A stretch of 64,000 bases of DNA from assembly GCA_017534535.1 (NCBI GenBank), contig JAFXVZ010000028.1, positions 1 through 64,000 on the forward strand, written 5' to 3'. Source of the DNA: Bacteroidaceae bacterium. Its GTDB lineage: Bacteria; Bacteroidota; Bacteroidia; Bacteroidales; Bacteroidaceae. Shown in pieces: positions 26,160 to 35,205 of this stretch (positions are counted from its first letter, which is position 1; each line of letters starts with the position of its first letter). The notes under the pieces were generated by a model. The model did no database searches. It had not been told where the DNA came from and saw only the letters and a program-made list of their open reading frames with translations. A program made the position numbers and the translations under genes.

Positions 26160-27414
26160 ATTTCTTAACTATAAGACACGCGTTGTGACCACCAAATCCG
26201 AATGTGTTGGACAGGGCAACGTTCACTGTGCGTTTCTGCGCTTCATTGAATGTAAAGTTCAGGTTATAGTCAATATCAGGATCTTCGTCACCTTCCTCAT
26301 GGTTGATGGTTGGAGGAACAATGTCGTTCACAACAGACAAGATACTAAAGATAGCTTCAGCGGCACCAGCAGCACCCAGCATGTGACCCGTCATTGACTT
26401 GGTAGAACTGATATTCAGCTCATAAGCATGTTCACCAAACACCTGCTTAATAGCCTTTACTTCAGAAATGTCACCTACAGGAGTAGATGTACCATGCACA
26501 TTGATATAGTCAATATCTTCTGGCTTAAGACCAGCATCTTCCAATGCGTTTTGCATCACCAATATAGCACCCAAACCTTCAGGATGAGAAGCTGTCAAGT
26601 GGTAAGCGTCTGCAGACATGCCTTCGCCCACTATTTCAGCATAAATCCTGGCACCACGTGCCTTGGCATGTTCCAACTCTTCAAGAATCAAGCAACCTGC
26701 ACCTTCACCCATGATAAATCCATCGCGACTCGCACTGAATGGGCGAGAAGCTGTCTTGGGAGAATCGTTGCGGGTTGTCAAAGCGTGCATAGCGTTAAAA
26801 CCGCCTACCCCACCAGCAGTGATTGCCGCCTCAGATCCACCAGTCACCATGATGTTTGCCTTGCCCAGACGCACCAAGTTGAATGCATCGGCAATGGCGT
26901 TGGTAGAGGTAGCGCAGGCAGAAGCAACTGAGTAGTTGGGGCCATGGAAACCGAAGACGATGGATATCTGACCAGCTGCAATGTCTGAAATCATCTTGGG
27001 GATGAAGAAAGGATTGAACTTAGGACCTAAGTCCTGATGCTGATAATAATAACCAATCTCGTCTTCAAAGGTGCGGATGCCACCAATGCCGGCACCAAAC
27101 ACCACGCCTACACGGTTCAAATCTTCTGTCTCGAGGTCAATGGCAGCATCTGCCACAGCTTGCTTGGCCACAGCCACAGCAAACTGTGTGTAGATGTCCA
27201 TTTTGCGGGCTTCCTTGCGGTCAATATTATATTGACTTGGATCAAAGCCTTTAACCTCACAAGCGATTTGTGTCTTGAAAAGTGAAGCATCAAAACGAGT
27301 AATTGGTCCTGCACCACTTTCACCCTTCAACAGGTTTTCCCAAGTTTCCTCAACAGAATTACCTAATGGTGAAAGTATTCCAAGACCAGTTACTACGACT
27401 CTTTTTAACTCCAT
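26149..27414 (-). CDS. fabF: 3-oxoacyl-ACP synthase II
   Basis: 421 residues. It condenses malonyl-ACP with acyl-ACP in fatty acid elongation. The catalytic Cys is in ASACATSTNAIADA near 165, the two His in NVHGTSTPVGD near 305 and KSMTGHMLGAAG near 342, and the C-terminal glycine loop in SNTFGFGGHNACLI. It follows acpP with 22 bases between and precedes rnc, the usual arrangement. Confidence 0.97.
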   Translation of the reverse strand: MELKRVVVTGLGILSPLGNSVEETWENLLKGESGAGPITRFDASLFKTQIACEVKGFDPSQYNIDRKEARKMDIYTQFAVAVAKQAVADAAIDLETEDLNRVGVVFGAGIGGIRTFEDEIGYYYQHQDLGPKFNPFFIPKMISDIAAGQISIVFGFHGPNYSVASACATSTNAIADAFNLVRLGKANIMVTGGSEAAITAGGVGGFNAMHALTTRNDSPKTASRPFSASRDGFIMGEGAGCLILEELEHAKARGARIYAEIVGEGMSADAYHLTASHPEGLGAILVMQNALEDAGLKPEDIDYINVHGTSTPVGDISEVKAIKQVFGEHAYELNISSTKSMTGHMLGAAGAAEAIFSILSVVNDIVPPTINHEEGDEDPDIDYNLNFTFNEAQKRTVNVALSNTFGFGGHNACLIVKKYAE

Positions 27415-27436
27415 ATTTCAGCTATACTGGATTTAT

Positions 27437-27676
27437 TTAGAGGTTAGCTTCAATATAAGAAATAGCATCGCCTACAGTCTGGATAGTTTCTGCCTTCTCA
27501 TCTGGAATCTGCAGTTCGAAAACTTTCTCAAACTCCATAATCAGCTCAACTGTATCCAGTGAGTCTGCGCCAAGATCATTTGTAAAGCTTGCTTCGTTGG
27601 TGATTTCTGATGGCTCAACACCCAACTTGTCTGCAATGATAGCATAAACTTTTGCAGAAATTTCTTCTGTTGTCAT
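27437..27676 (-). CDS. acpP: Acyl carrier protein
   Basis: 79 residues. It carries fatty acyl chains on a phosphopantetheine arm attached to the Ser of [10 protein letters not shown] (residue about 39). Highly acidic, with the standard helix pattern. First gene of the acpP-fabF-rnc operon. Confidence 0.98.
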   Translation of the reverse strand: MTTEEISAKVYAIIADKLGVEPSEITNEASFTNDLGADSLDTVELIMEFEKVFELQIPDEKAETIQTVGDAISYIEANL

Positions 27677-27720
27677 AACTTTTAGTTTTTAGTTAGTAAA
27701 TAATTATCTTCTTTTAGTAG

Positions 27721-27728
27721 CAAAAATA
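27721..27728 (-). promoter_or_regulatory. acpP -7 box
   Basis: On the minus strand TATTTTTG, about 45 bases before the start codon. The -33 region is T-rich without an exact TTTG at the best distance. Confidence 0.5.
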
Positions 27729-27893
27729 CCAATGAAGTGAAAAATACACGCAGATTCTTGCGATTTTCCCCACTTTAGACTATTTTTGCGATGCAAAGGA
27801 ATGATTTTTTCTTTTACAAAACAAATATTTGGTTAATTAAATGTTATTTTTTGCACAAAATTAAGAATAGTGTGTATTAAAAATAGATTTTTT

Positions 27894-28466
27894 ATGATTA
27901 CAAACGTTGCAATTCTCGCTTCTGGCAGTGGTACTAATGCTGAAAATATCACCCGCTATTTCATGTCGAACCCCGATGTGCATGTATCGTTGATTTTAAC
28001 AAATAGCCAAAAGGCATTTGCCCTGCAAAGGGCACGTAATTTGGGCATCCCATGCGCCTATTTTTCCAAAGAGTTCTGGCAGGATGGCGAGGCTGTGCTG
28101 GGTTTGCTCAAAGCTTACAACATCGGTTTCGTGGTATTGGCAGGTTTCTTGGCGAAGATTCCCGATGCCATCTTGCGGGCTTATCCCCATCGTATGGTCA
28201 ATATCCATCCTTCCTTGTTGCCTCTGCATGGTGGCAAGGGTATGTATGGCGACAGGGTTCATGAGGATGTGTTAAGATGTGGAGATAAGGAGAGTGGCAT
28301 CACCATTCATTACACCAGCGAGGTGTATGATGCTGGCCAGATTGTAGCACAATACCGTTGTGAGGTGAAACCAGACGATACCCCAGAGACTTTAGCCACC
28401 AGGGTGCATGCTTTGGAATACGAGTATTATCCTAAGGTAATTGAAAGACTCATCAGCGAACTATAA
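27894..28466 (+). CDS. purN: Phosphoribosylglycinamide formyltransferase
   Basis: 190 residues from the ATG at 27894; an upstream in-frame GTG is less likely. It transfers a formyl group from 10-formyl-THF to GAR in purine synthesis. Seen: VAILASGSGTNAENI (phosphate binding), VLAGFLAKIP, MVNIHPSLLPLHGGKGMYG with the catalytic His, and GITIHYTSEVYDAGQIVAQ with the catalytic Asp. Divergent from acpP; its last bases overlap the end of the convergent kinase gene. Confidence 0.96.
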   Translation: MITNVAILASGSGTNAENITRYFMSNPDVHVSLILTNSQKAFALQRARNLGIPCAYFSKEFWQDGEAVLGLLKAYNIGFVVLAGFLAKIPDAILRAYPHRMVNIHPSLLPLHGGKGMYGDRVHEDVLRCGDKESGITIHYTSEVYDAGQIVAQYRCEVKPDDTPETLATRVHALEYEYYPKVIERLISEL

Positions 28467-29213
28467 TTCTACCTCAAAATCTACGGAATGTTTTTTCAAG
28501 TAGGTGCACCAGAACTTTCTGCGTGCTTCAAGGGCAATGTGCACAGAGCTTCCCACATCGAAGCCTCGGGAGCGTGCGTACGCCTCTACCGTGAGGATGA
28601 TGAATCGCTTGGGTCCCCACAAACGAGCGAAGTTTCCACATCCTGTTTCTAAGTTTACACGACCAAACTGCATACGGTTGATATCTACGATGGTGAATTG
28701 GTAGGTGCCTTTTTCCACCTTATATAATATGTTGCCTGGTGAGTAATCCTTGTGGAGTACCTCCATTTGGTGTAACTTTGCGGTAAATTTGCCCAAAGCC
28801 TCTGCCAATGCCTCATAGGTTCCTTCCTTTGCATTGCCCACCCCATAGAGGGTGTCATAACCTTGAGCCTGGATGCTGATGAAATAGCTGTATTGCAACA
28901 ATCCCCATTTTCTGTCCTCGATATAAGCAATCGCCTCAGGCGTATTAATATCTTTCTGTTCCAAGATAAAGGGATATTCATAAGCTCGTTGACCTTTAGG
29001 CTTCCTGATGCCAGTGGAATACACGATGCTATTGATGATAAATGGCTTGTGGTATCGCTTCACATTGATGTGTAAGCCATCAGGTGTCACCAATTCTTTG
29101 ATGAGGTTGCGTTTGTTGTATAAGATAGTGCCTTCTTCGAGCATCCTTTCGGGGATACTCTCTATGTAGCTTCTTAGTGCTTCGTATTTGGGATTAATGA
29201 GGATTTTATTCAT
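28461..29213 (-). CDS. Lipopolysaccharide kinase (Kdo/WaaP) family protein
   Basis: 250 residues. A protein-kinase-like fold is indicated by HKDYSPGNILYK (catalytic loop, residues about 157-168) and VDINRMQFG (DFG equivalent, near 178). Such enzymes phosphorylate Kdo or heptose in lipid A-core. It overlaps the GT9 gene by four bases, so a role in core oligosaccharide synthesis is consistent. The exact acceptor is unknown. Confidence 0.8.
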   Translation of the reverse strand: MNKILINPKYEALRSYIESIPERMLEEGTILYNKRNLIKELVTPDGLHINVKRYHKPFIINSIVYSTGIRKPKGQRAYEYPFILEQKDINTPEAIAYIEDRKWGLLQYSYFISIQAQGYDTLYGVGNAKEGTYEALAEALGKFTAKLHQMEVLHKDYSPGNILYKVEKGTYQFTIVDINRMQFGRVNLETGCGNFARLWGPKRFIILTVEAYARSRGFDVGSSVHIALEARRKFWCTYLKKHSVDFEVEL

Positions 29214-30244
29214 GGCTCGTGAGGGAGTAAAGATTTCACTTTCTGGGTTATCTCTTGTGCAGTGATGCTATTGAGGCAAGCATAGTCGCCTCTCAAGCAA
29301 GGCTTGTTGCCGAAGATAGAGCATGGACGACAATCCAAATCTGTTTGAACAGCCAGGTCTTCTGATTGTCCCCATCCCATGAAACCAGCGTATGGGTGGG
29401 TGGCTCCCCAAATGGACACCACAGGAGTACCCACCAGCGATGCCAAATGCATATTTGCGGAGTCCATTGACACCATCACATCCAAATGACTCATCAGTGC
29501 CAACTCGCCTGCCATCTTCAGTTTACCTGCTACAACGGTTACTTGTGGCTTCCCCTCTGCCAAGGCTTGCAATTGTTCGATTTCCTGCTTGCCACCTCCG
29601 AATAGGAAGATATGATTGCGGTTATCTTCTAAAAGCTTATTGATAACCTCCTTTGTGGTAGTTGTGGGCAAGATCTTGCCTTTATGGGTGGCAAAAGGGG
29701 CGATACCTATCCATCGTTTTTGCTCAGTATGCTTGGCCAATTGCTCAAATAGGGTGGTATCGCCTTTCTGATCTCCAAAAACAGAGTGGAATTGTAGCTT
29801 CACAGGCATTCCCAAAGCTTGAAACGCATCGGCATAGCGTTCAAAAGATGTCTTCAATTGCACCAATTGCTTGCCTTTCGCTCTGCAAAGAGCCTTTTTC
29901 TCTGCTCTTCCCTTATCGATGTGGGCAATCTTTATTCCTGAAAGGGAAAAGAAGAAACGTAGGACCTTGGTGCGGAGCACATCGTGGACGTCGGCAATGG
30001 CATCGAAATGTTCTCGCTTCAGTTCTTTATACAAACGATAAAGTCCCGCTAAGCCTTTATAATCATTCAGGTTCACACCTTTGAACTGCACATTTTGAGG
30101 CATATTGGCAAACAATGGAGCCACAAAACCCTTGCTCAGCATCGTAATGCTGAGGTCGGGATATTGTCTCGCCAAAGAATCAATCACTGGCACAGTCATT
30201 GCCACATCCCCCAAAGCCGAGAACCTGATGACGAGCAATTTCAT
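29210..30244 (-). CDS. Glycosyltransferase family 9 (heptosyltransferase-like)
   Basis: 344 residues. MKLLVIRFSALGDVAMTVPVIDSLARQYP is the typical GT9 N-terminus, and the sugar-nucleotide site is in SMDSANMHLASLVGTPVVSIWGATHP near 260. Cysteines cluster in DCRPCSIFGNKPCLRGDYAC. It likely adds a heptose or related sugar to the lipopolysaccharide core. Overlaps DUF4254 upstream and the kinase downstream by four bases each. Confidence 0.9.
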   Translation of the reverse strand: MKLLVIRFSALGDVAMTVPVIDSLARQYPDLSITMLSKGFVAPLFANMPQNVQFKGVNLNDYKGLAGLYRLYKELKREHFDAIADVHDVLRTKVLRFFFSLSGIKIAHIDKGRAEKKALCRAKGKQLVQLKTSFERYADAFQALGMPVKLQFHSVFGDQKGDTTLFEQLAKHTEQKRWIGIAPFATHKGKILPTTTTKEVINKLLEDNRNHIFLFGGGKQEIEQLQALAEGKPQVTVVAGKLKMAGELALMSHLDVMVSMDSANMHLASLVGTPVVSIWGATHPYAGFMGWGQSEDLAVQTDLDCRPCSIFGNKPCLRGDYACLNSITAQEITQKVKSLLPHEP

Positions 30245-30849
30245 TTCTTCTGGCCGTAAAGCACAGGGTTCAAGGCAGGGTCATTGTACATCTTCATCTG
30301 CTTATAGACTTTCATGTACTTCTTGCCAGCTTCAATGTCAGCCAAGAGTTGGTCGATGGCAGAGCTCAAGTCTTTCTGTTGTTCGAGCAGGATATCCAAC
30401 TTCTTCTGGCAAGCCTCATGATGCTCAGGAGTGGTGTCTTGACGCTCCACCTGTTCACGCATGTGGTAAATCTTCAAGGCCAAGATAGACAAACGGTCAA
30501 TTGCCCAAGCAGGACTTTCCGTATTGATAGTAGCATCAGGCAAAACCTTTACATCCTTGTTCTTATCCAGGAAGTAACTGTCAATCAGCTCTACCAAGTC
30601 AGTACGGTCTTGGTTTGACTTGTCTATTCTGCGCTTAATCCTCAACGCTTCCACAGGGTCGATATTGGGGTCGCGAATGATGTCCTCCAAGTGCCACTGT
30701 ACGGTATCTATCCAATTCTTAAGGTACAAATAGAACTCAATGCTCTTCACAGGATAGGGGTTTTGGATGGGTGTATCCACGTTGTCAGTCTTGTGATAGT
30801 TGTCTATCACAGTCTCGAAAATGCTGTTGCTAAGTTCTGTAAATTTCAT
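30241..30849 (-). CDS. DUF4254 protein
   Basis: 202 residues, mostly helical and charged, with no signal peptide. The position before a GT9 gene and a Kdo-kinase-like gene and the motifs ALRIKRRIDKSNQDRTDLVE and PAWAIDRLSILALKIYHM match the Bacteroidetes DUF4254 family. Function unknown; presumably tied to lipopolysaccharide core assembly. First gene of the operon. Confidence 0.8.
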   Translation of the reverse strand: MKFTELSNSIFETVIDNYHKTDNVDTPIQNPYPVKSIEFYLYLKNWIDTVQWHLEDIIRDPNIDPVEALRIKRRIDKSNQDRTDLVELIDSYFLDKNKDVKVLPDATINTESPAWAIDRLSILALKIYHMREQVERQDTTPEHHEACQKKLDILLEQQKDLSSAIDQLLADIEAGKKYMKVYKQMKMYNDPALNPVLYGQKK

Positions 30850-30880
30850 GTCAGTTAGGTTTTACACATATACTATCTTG

Positions 30881-30888
30881 CAAATATA
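30881..30888 (-). promoter_or_regulatory. -7 box of the DUF4254-GT9-kinase operon
   Basis: On the minus strand TATATTTG, about 32 bases before the start codon at 30849. It is back to back with the exporter promoter. Confidence 0.6.
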
Positions 30889-30956
30889 GCAACTTTTTTT
30901 CAAAACAACCACTTTTTTGCATAAAATAGGCTTCGTCTCAACAAAGCTTAAATAAA

Positions 30957-30988
30957 TTTGGCTTTGTCTTTAACTTGCACTATCTTTG
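30957..30988 (+). promoter_or_regulatory. Promoter of the MsbA-like exporter
   Basis: TTTG at 30957-30960, a 20-bp spacer and TATCTTTG at 30981-30988. The start codon at 31010 is about 15 bases from the expected transcription start. Confidence 0.75.
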
Positions 30989-31009
30989 CAAAATAAAACC
31001 ATTAGAGAC

Positions 31010-32851
31010 ATGAAAGAGTTTATCCAGGTACTGAAGCGATTCATACCACCCTATAAGAAATACTTGGTGCTCACCGTACTGTTTAACATCCTCAGTGCGT
31101 TGCTCAATATTTTTTCCTTTATGGCAATCATTCCCATCCTCAACATCCTATTTCAGACAGAAGGGGCTATGGAGCCAGTAGAGTGGATTCCTTGGAGTGA
31201 GATGACGCTTGGTAACATCAGTGATGTGCTGAGCAACAATGCCAATAGCTTTGTACAATATATGGTTACAAGCACAGGACCTACCACTACTATGCTGGTG
31301 ATAGGCCTTTTCCTGGCATTTGCCACCTTCCTCAAGACAGGTGCTTACTTCCTTTCCTCTGCGACCATCGTTCCTGTAAGGACAGGTGTGGTAAGAGATA
31401 TCCGTAACCAACTATATCAGAAAATTAACTCCCTGCCTTTGGGCTTCTTCAGCGAGGAACGCAAAGGCGATATCATAGCCCGCATGAGTGGCGATGTGCA
31501 AGAGATAGAAAACTCCATCATGGCGAGTCTCGACATGCTTTTCAAGAACCCCATCCTTATTATCTCCTACTTTGCCGCTTTGTTGGTGGTGTCTTGGGAA
31601 CTCACCTTATTTACTTTGGTGTTTGTGCCCATCTTTGGATGGTTCATGGGATTTGTGGGTAGAAAGTTGAAGGCAAAGAGTATTAAGGCACAGTCGCTTT
31701 GGAGTGATACCATGAGTATTGTGGAGGAAACTTTGGGAGGCTTACGCATCATCAAGGCATTCAATGCGGAGGAGAAGATGAATCGCAAATTCGACAAGAT
31801 TAACTCTGGTTATCGCGACCACATCATGCGAGTAAATATCCGCCAGTCGATGGCTCACCCCATGAGCGAGTTCTTGGGCACAGTGATGATTGTTATTGTC
31901 TTATGGTTTGGTGGCATCTTGGTATTAAATCAACAAGTGCTTGATGGCTCTACCTTTGTGTATTATCTGGTAATTCTCTATAGCATCATCAACCCCCTGA
32001 AGGAGTTCTCTCGTGCCAGCTATAACATCCCCAAGGGTTTGGCATCTATGGAGCGAGTGGATAAGATTCTGATGGCAGAGAATAATATCCGTGAACCTGA
32101 GAATCCTGTGCATATTGCTGATTTCCAACACCAGATAGAGTTCCGTCATGTATCTTTCAAGTATGCCGATAAGTGGGTATTGCGAGACATCAACCTCATT
32201 ATCGAGAAGGGCAAGACCATCGCCTTGGTAGGTCAGAGTGGTGGTGGTAAATCCACGTTGGTGGATCTCATTCCCCGCTATTATGATGTGCAAGAGGGTG
32301 AGGTGCTTATCGATGGTATCAATGTTAAGGACTTAGGCATCCACGACCTGCGCCAACTCATTGGCAATGTGAACCAGGAGGCGATTCTTTTCAATGATAC
32401 TTTCTTCAACAACATCTCTTTTGGTGTGGATGGTGCTACCCAAGAGCAGGTAGAGCAAGCTGCTCGCATTGCCAATGCCCACGAGTTCATCATGGCTTCC
32501 GAGCAGGGTTATGATACCAACATTGGTGATCGGGGTGGTCGTCTCTCTGGTGGCCAGCGTCAGCGTGTTAGCATTGCCAGAGCTATCCTCAAGAACCCAC
32601 CTATCTTGATTCTTGATGAGGCAACCTCTGCCCTTGATACGGAAAGCGAACGTTTGGTACAAGATGCCCTTGAGCGTTTGATGAAGACTCGCACTACCGT
32701 TGCTATTGCACACCGATTGAGTACCATCCGCAATGCAGATGAGATTTATGTGCTCCATGAGGGGCAGATTGTGGAGCATGGCAAGCACGACGAACTCCTC
32801 CATCAAGATGGCTATTACAAGAAGCTAAATGATATGCAGTCGTTGGGATAA
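31010..32851 (+). CDS. ABC exporter, ATPase and permease fused (MsbA-like)
   Basis: 613 residues from the ATG at 31010 (an upstream TTG lies inside the promoter). The N-terminal half has six membrane helices typical of type I exporters. The ATPase domain has Walker A GQSGGGKST near 405, the Q-loop, signature LSGGQRQRVSIARAI near 510, Walker B PPILILDEATSALD, and the H-loop AIAHRLSTIRN. It likely flips lipid A-core or a related lipid. The divergent lipopolysaccharide-core genes support this. Confidence 0.92.
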   Translation: MKEFIQVLKRFIPPYKKYLVLTVLFNILSALLNIFSFMAIIPILNILFQTEGAMEPVEWIPWSEMTLGNISDVLSNNANSFVQYMVTSTGPTTTMLVIGLFLAFATFLKTGAYFLSSATIVPVRTGVVRDIRNQLYQKINSLPLGFFSEERKGDIIARMSGDVQEIENSIMASLDMLFKNPILIISYFAALLVVSWELTLFTLVFVPIFGWFMGFVGRKLKAKSIKAQSLWSDTMSIVEETLGGLRIIKAFNAEEKMNRKFDKINSGYRDHIMRVNIRQSMAHPMSEFLGTVMIVIVLWFGGILVLNQQVLDGSTFVYYLVILYSIINPLKEFSRASYNIPKGLASMERVDKILMAENNIREPENPVHIADFQHQIEFRHVSFKYADKWVLRDINLIIEKGKTIALVGQSGGGKSTLVDLIPRYYDVQEGEVLIDGINVKDLGIHDLRQLIGNVNQEAILFNDTFFNNISFGVDGATQEQVEQAARIANAHEFIMASEQGYDTNIGDRGGRLSGGQRQRVSIARAILKNPPILILDEATSALDTESERLVQDALERLMKTRTTVAIAHRLSTIRNADEIYVLHEGQIVEHGKHDELLHQDGYYKKLNDMQSLG

Positions 32852-32890
32852 AGGACTTTTTTTAGGTATTTTCGCCTTTTGTCAACAAAA

Positions 32891-32937
32891 AGTGAACTGT
32901 TTGGGAACTGTTTTTCATTGCCTAAACCCTTATTTTG
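32891..32937 (+). promoter_or_regulatory. Promoter with 11-bp-period direct repeat (site C)
   Basis: AGTGAACT at 32891 and TGGGAACT at 32902 are 11 bp apart. The -7-like box TTATTTTG at 32930-32937 is 28 bp from the second octamer, one helical turn closer than in sites A, B, D, G and H. Confidence 0.7.
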
Positions 32938-32971
32938 TGGTGTTGAATTTAAAAATGAAGAAATGAAGACA

Positions 32972-34162
32972 ATGAAAACGAAGATTTGGATGATGGCAAC
33001 GCTCACTTTGATGGTGGTTGCTTGTACAGAGAAACCCGTGAGTCTTGATACACCTTATATAATAGAAGGAGAGCTGACGGGAGTAAGGGATGGGGTATCG
33101 ATTCGTCTTTCCCAAATGGATGGCAATGTAGGTACTAACTTAGCCACTGATACCATTATTGGGGGAAAGTTCCGTTTCGAGCAACAAATGCAAGACCCTG
33201 AGTTGAACAAGTTAATGCTATTGGTTACTGATAATGATTTTCCTCTTTTGGGTAAGACAATTTATGTAAAGCCAGGTGCCCGAGTGAAAATAAAAGGAAA
33301 TGGCAATCACATCATGACTTGGAAAGTGGAAAGCAAGGTGCCTGAACAACGGGCTTATGATGAATTGCAGGCGATACCCGAGTATGAAGCTTTCCAGGAG
33401 GTGGCACTTGAAAGAACGAAAATTATGAATGAATTGTTCGCAATCGACAGAAAGACAGAAAAGGAGCGTTATCGTGAAGCCTATAACCGTTATGCAGCCA
33501 ATGGTAAGCAGGCGGATTCTATCCAAAATATCATTACTGGCAAGCAAATTGAAATCATGAAGCGTACAAAGCCCTCTGAGCCTTGGCTCAGTGAGTTGTT
33601 TGATTTAGCAAGGATGTCAAACGCTTATTCTGAATATGCTTTTACTGAGGATGCCAAAGCATTGTATCAGTCTTTGCCTGAGGAAACGAAGCAGAGTAAG
33701 CAAGGTTTGGAGGTATATGCCAACCTTTATCCCCCCAAGCAGGCGTTGAATGGCGATGATTTCCCTGATGCTGACTTCTACGACCTCAATGGTAATCTGC
33801 ATCACATAGCCGAGCACAAGGGCAAATACATTTTGCTCGACTTCTGGAGTAGTGGTTGTGGGCCTTGCATTACTGCTTTTCCTGTTATGAAGCAACTTTA
33901 TGAAGAATATGGTGACAGGTTGGCTATTGTGAGTATGAGCACTGACACAGAAAGACGTTGGCGCAAGGCTTCTGCAGAGCATGATATTACTTGGAGCAAT
34001 TGGAATGAATTGAAAGGAGAGGGTGGTATCTATACCAATTATCGCATAAGCGTCACCCCTTACTATGTGTTGATTAACCCCGAGGGTAAGATAGAACAAC
34101 AGATTGAGGGCTTCAGAGAAGAACCATTCAGGGCTCTCTTCTCTGAACTATTTGAGAATTAA
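32972..34162 (+). CDS. DUF4369-TlpA thioredoxin-like lipoprotein (CGPC)
   Basis: 396 residues. The start at 32972 is chosen because it gives the same 18-residue lipoprotein signal (ending VVAC) as the paralogues at 39385, 42867 and 44711; an ATG at 32963 is possible. The DUF4369 domain (about 25-125) begins with DTPYIIEGELTGVRDG. The C-terminal TlpA domain has CGPC at about residues 296-299, and a cis-proline in SVTPYYVLINPEG. Predicted exported thiol-disulfide enzyme. First gene of an operon with a propeller lipoprotein (15 bases on) and TPR regulator 2, under site C. Confidence 0.88.
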   Translation: MKTKIWMMATLTLMVVACTEKPVSLDTPYIIEGELTGVRDGVSIRLSQMDGNVGTNLATDTIIGGKFRFEQQMQDPELNKLMLLVTDNDFPLLGKTIYVKPGARVKIKGNGNHIMTWKVESKVPEQRAYDELQAIPEYEAFQEVALERTKIMNELFAIDRKTEKERYREAYNRYAANGKQADSIQNIITGKQIEIMKRTKPSEPWLSELFDLARMSNAYSEYAFTEDAKALYQSLPEETKQSKQGLEVYANLYPPKQALNGDDFPDADFYDLNGNLHHIAEHKGKYILLDFWSSGCGPCITAFPVMKQLYEEYGDRLAIVSMSTDTERRWRKASAEHDITWSNWNELKGEGGIYTNYRISVTPYYVLINPEGKIEQQIEGFREEPFRALFSELFEN

Positions 34163-34177
34163 TTGAATTACTGAGGC

Positions 34178-35200
34178 ATGAAAGAAATAGGAATTGTTGG
34201 TTTGTTGCTTGGTTTGTTGGCATTGGTTTCTTGTCAGCATGAACAACAAGTGACTGACATTCAAGAAATCGTGCCATCAGATTCCATTGAATTGGAGATT
34301 GGTCGTCAAAATAACCTCTTTGTTTATGATGACAAACTGTTTGTTACTGATACCAAGTTGATGGATGGTGCCATTCAAGTGTATGACCTCAATACAAATC
34401 AATTCTTGTTTTCTTTCGCCAATGAGATGGATCTTTATATTGACACAAATCAGGTCTCTCATTTAGATTTCTATGAGGTGAATGGTGAGGAAAGAGTGGA
34501 TATTTATGTGTTCAACAGAAAGATTGTGACCTATAACTATGAGGCTATCTTGCAAGAAAAATACAAAGCTAAGCCTTTGATGGAACGTAATGTTCATGAA
34601 AAGTTTCCACATTTCGGGCTTTTTTCTAAGACCAAGAATGGTTACATAATAACAGAAGCTCATCCTGAAGGTAAATTCCTATTACTCTCAGATTCTTTAG
34701 AACTTTTAAAACATGCAGGGAATTATCGTCCCAAGCCTGATGAATCTTATGGAGATGTAGTGCATGCTTTAGCAAACTGGGGTTATATAAGTTTATCGCC
34801 TGATAAGCGATATTTGGCTGATTGTCTGACGATGGCACCAATTATCACCCTTTATGAGTTGACCGAAAACGATATGGTGAAGCGATGGGAGTATGTAGAA
34901 GAGGAGTTGAACTATGTTCCTTTTGATGAGAATAATTATATGCCTAATATTAAGGATGGATATGTGTCTGCTTCTTTCTCAGAAAGATATCTATATGCCC
35001 TCTATGGGGATGAGCCAGAGGATGATGAGATTGGTCATTACAGGCGAGAGGTGCATGTGTTTGATATTCTGACGGGTGAAATAGTGAAGCAATATCTCCT
35101 GAATAGACCTTCTAAAGATATCGTATGGCATAGGGGTTGGTTATATGTCTTGACCTATGAGCATAGCCCCATTGTGCAGATTTACAAACTTGAGGAATAG
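34178..35200 (+). CDS. BF3164-like six-bladed beta-propeller lipoprotein
   Basis: 340 residues. The signal ends in a lipobox (LVSC) at about residue 19. The body shows repeated propeller strands (NNLFVYDDKLFVTD, IQVYDLNTNQFLFSF, YISLSPDKRYLADC, REVHVFDILTGEIVKQYLL). Family members are surface or periplasmic lipoproteins of unknown function common in Bacteroidetes. It lies between the DUF4369-TlpA gene and the TPR2 regulator, with 15 and 5 bases between. Confidence 0.75.
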   Translation: MKEIGIVGLLLGLLALVSCQHEQQVTDIQEIVPSDSIELEIGRQNNLFVYDDKLFVTDTKLMDGAIQVYDLNTNQFLFSFANEMDLYIDTNQVSHLDFYEVNGEERVDIYVFNRKIVTYNYEAILQEKYKAKPLMERNVHEKFPHFGLFSKTKNGYIITEAHPEGKFLLLSDSLELLKHAGNYRPKPDESYGDVVHALANWGYISLSPDKRYLADCLTMAPIITLYELTENDMVKRWEYVEEELNYVPFDENNYMPNIKDGYVSASFSERYLYALYGDEPEDDEIGHYRREVHVFDILTGEIVKQYLLNRPSKDIVWHRGWLYVLTYEHSPIVQIYKLEE

Positions 35201-35205
35201 ATGAA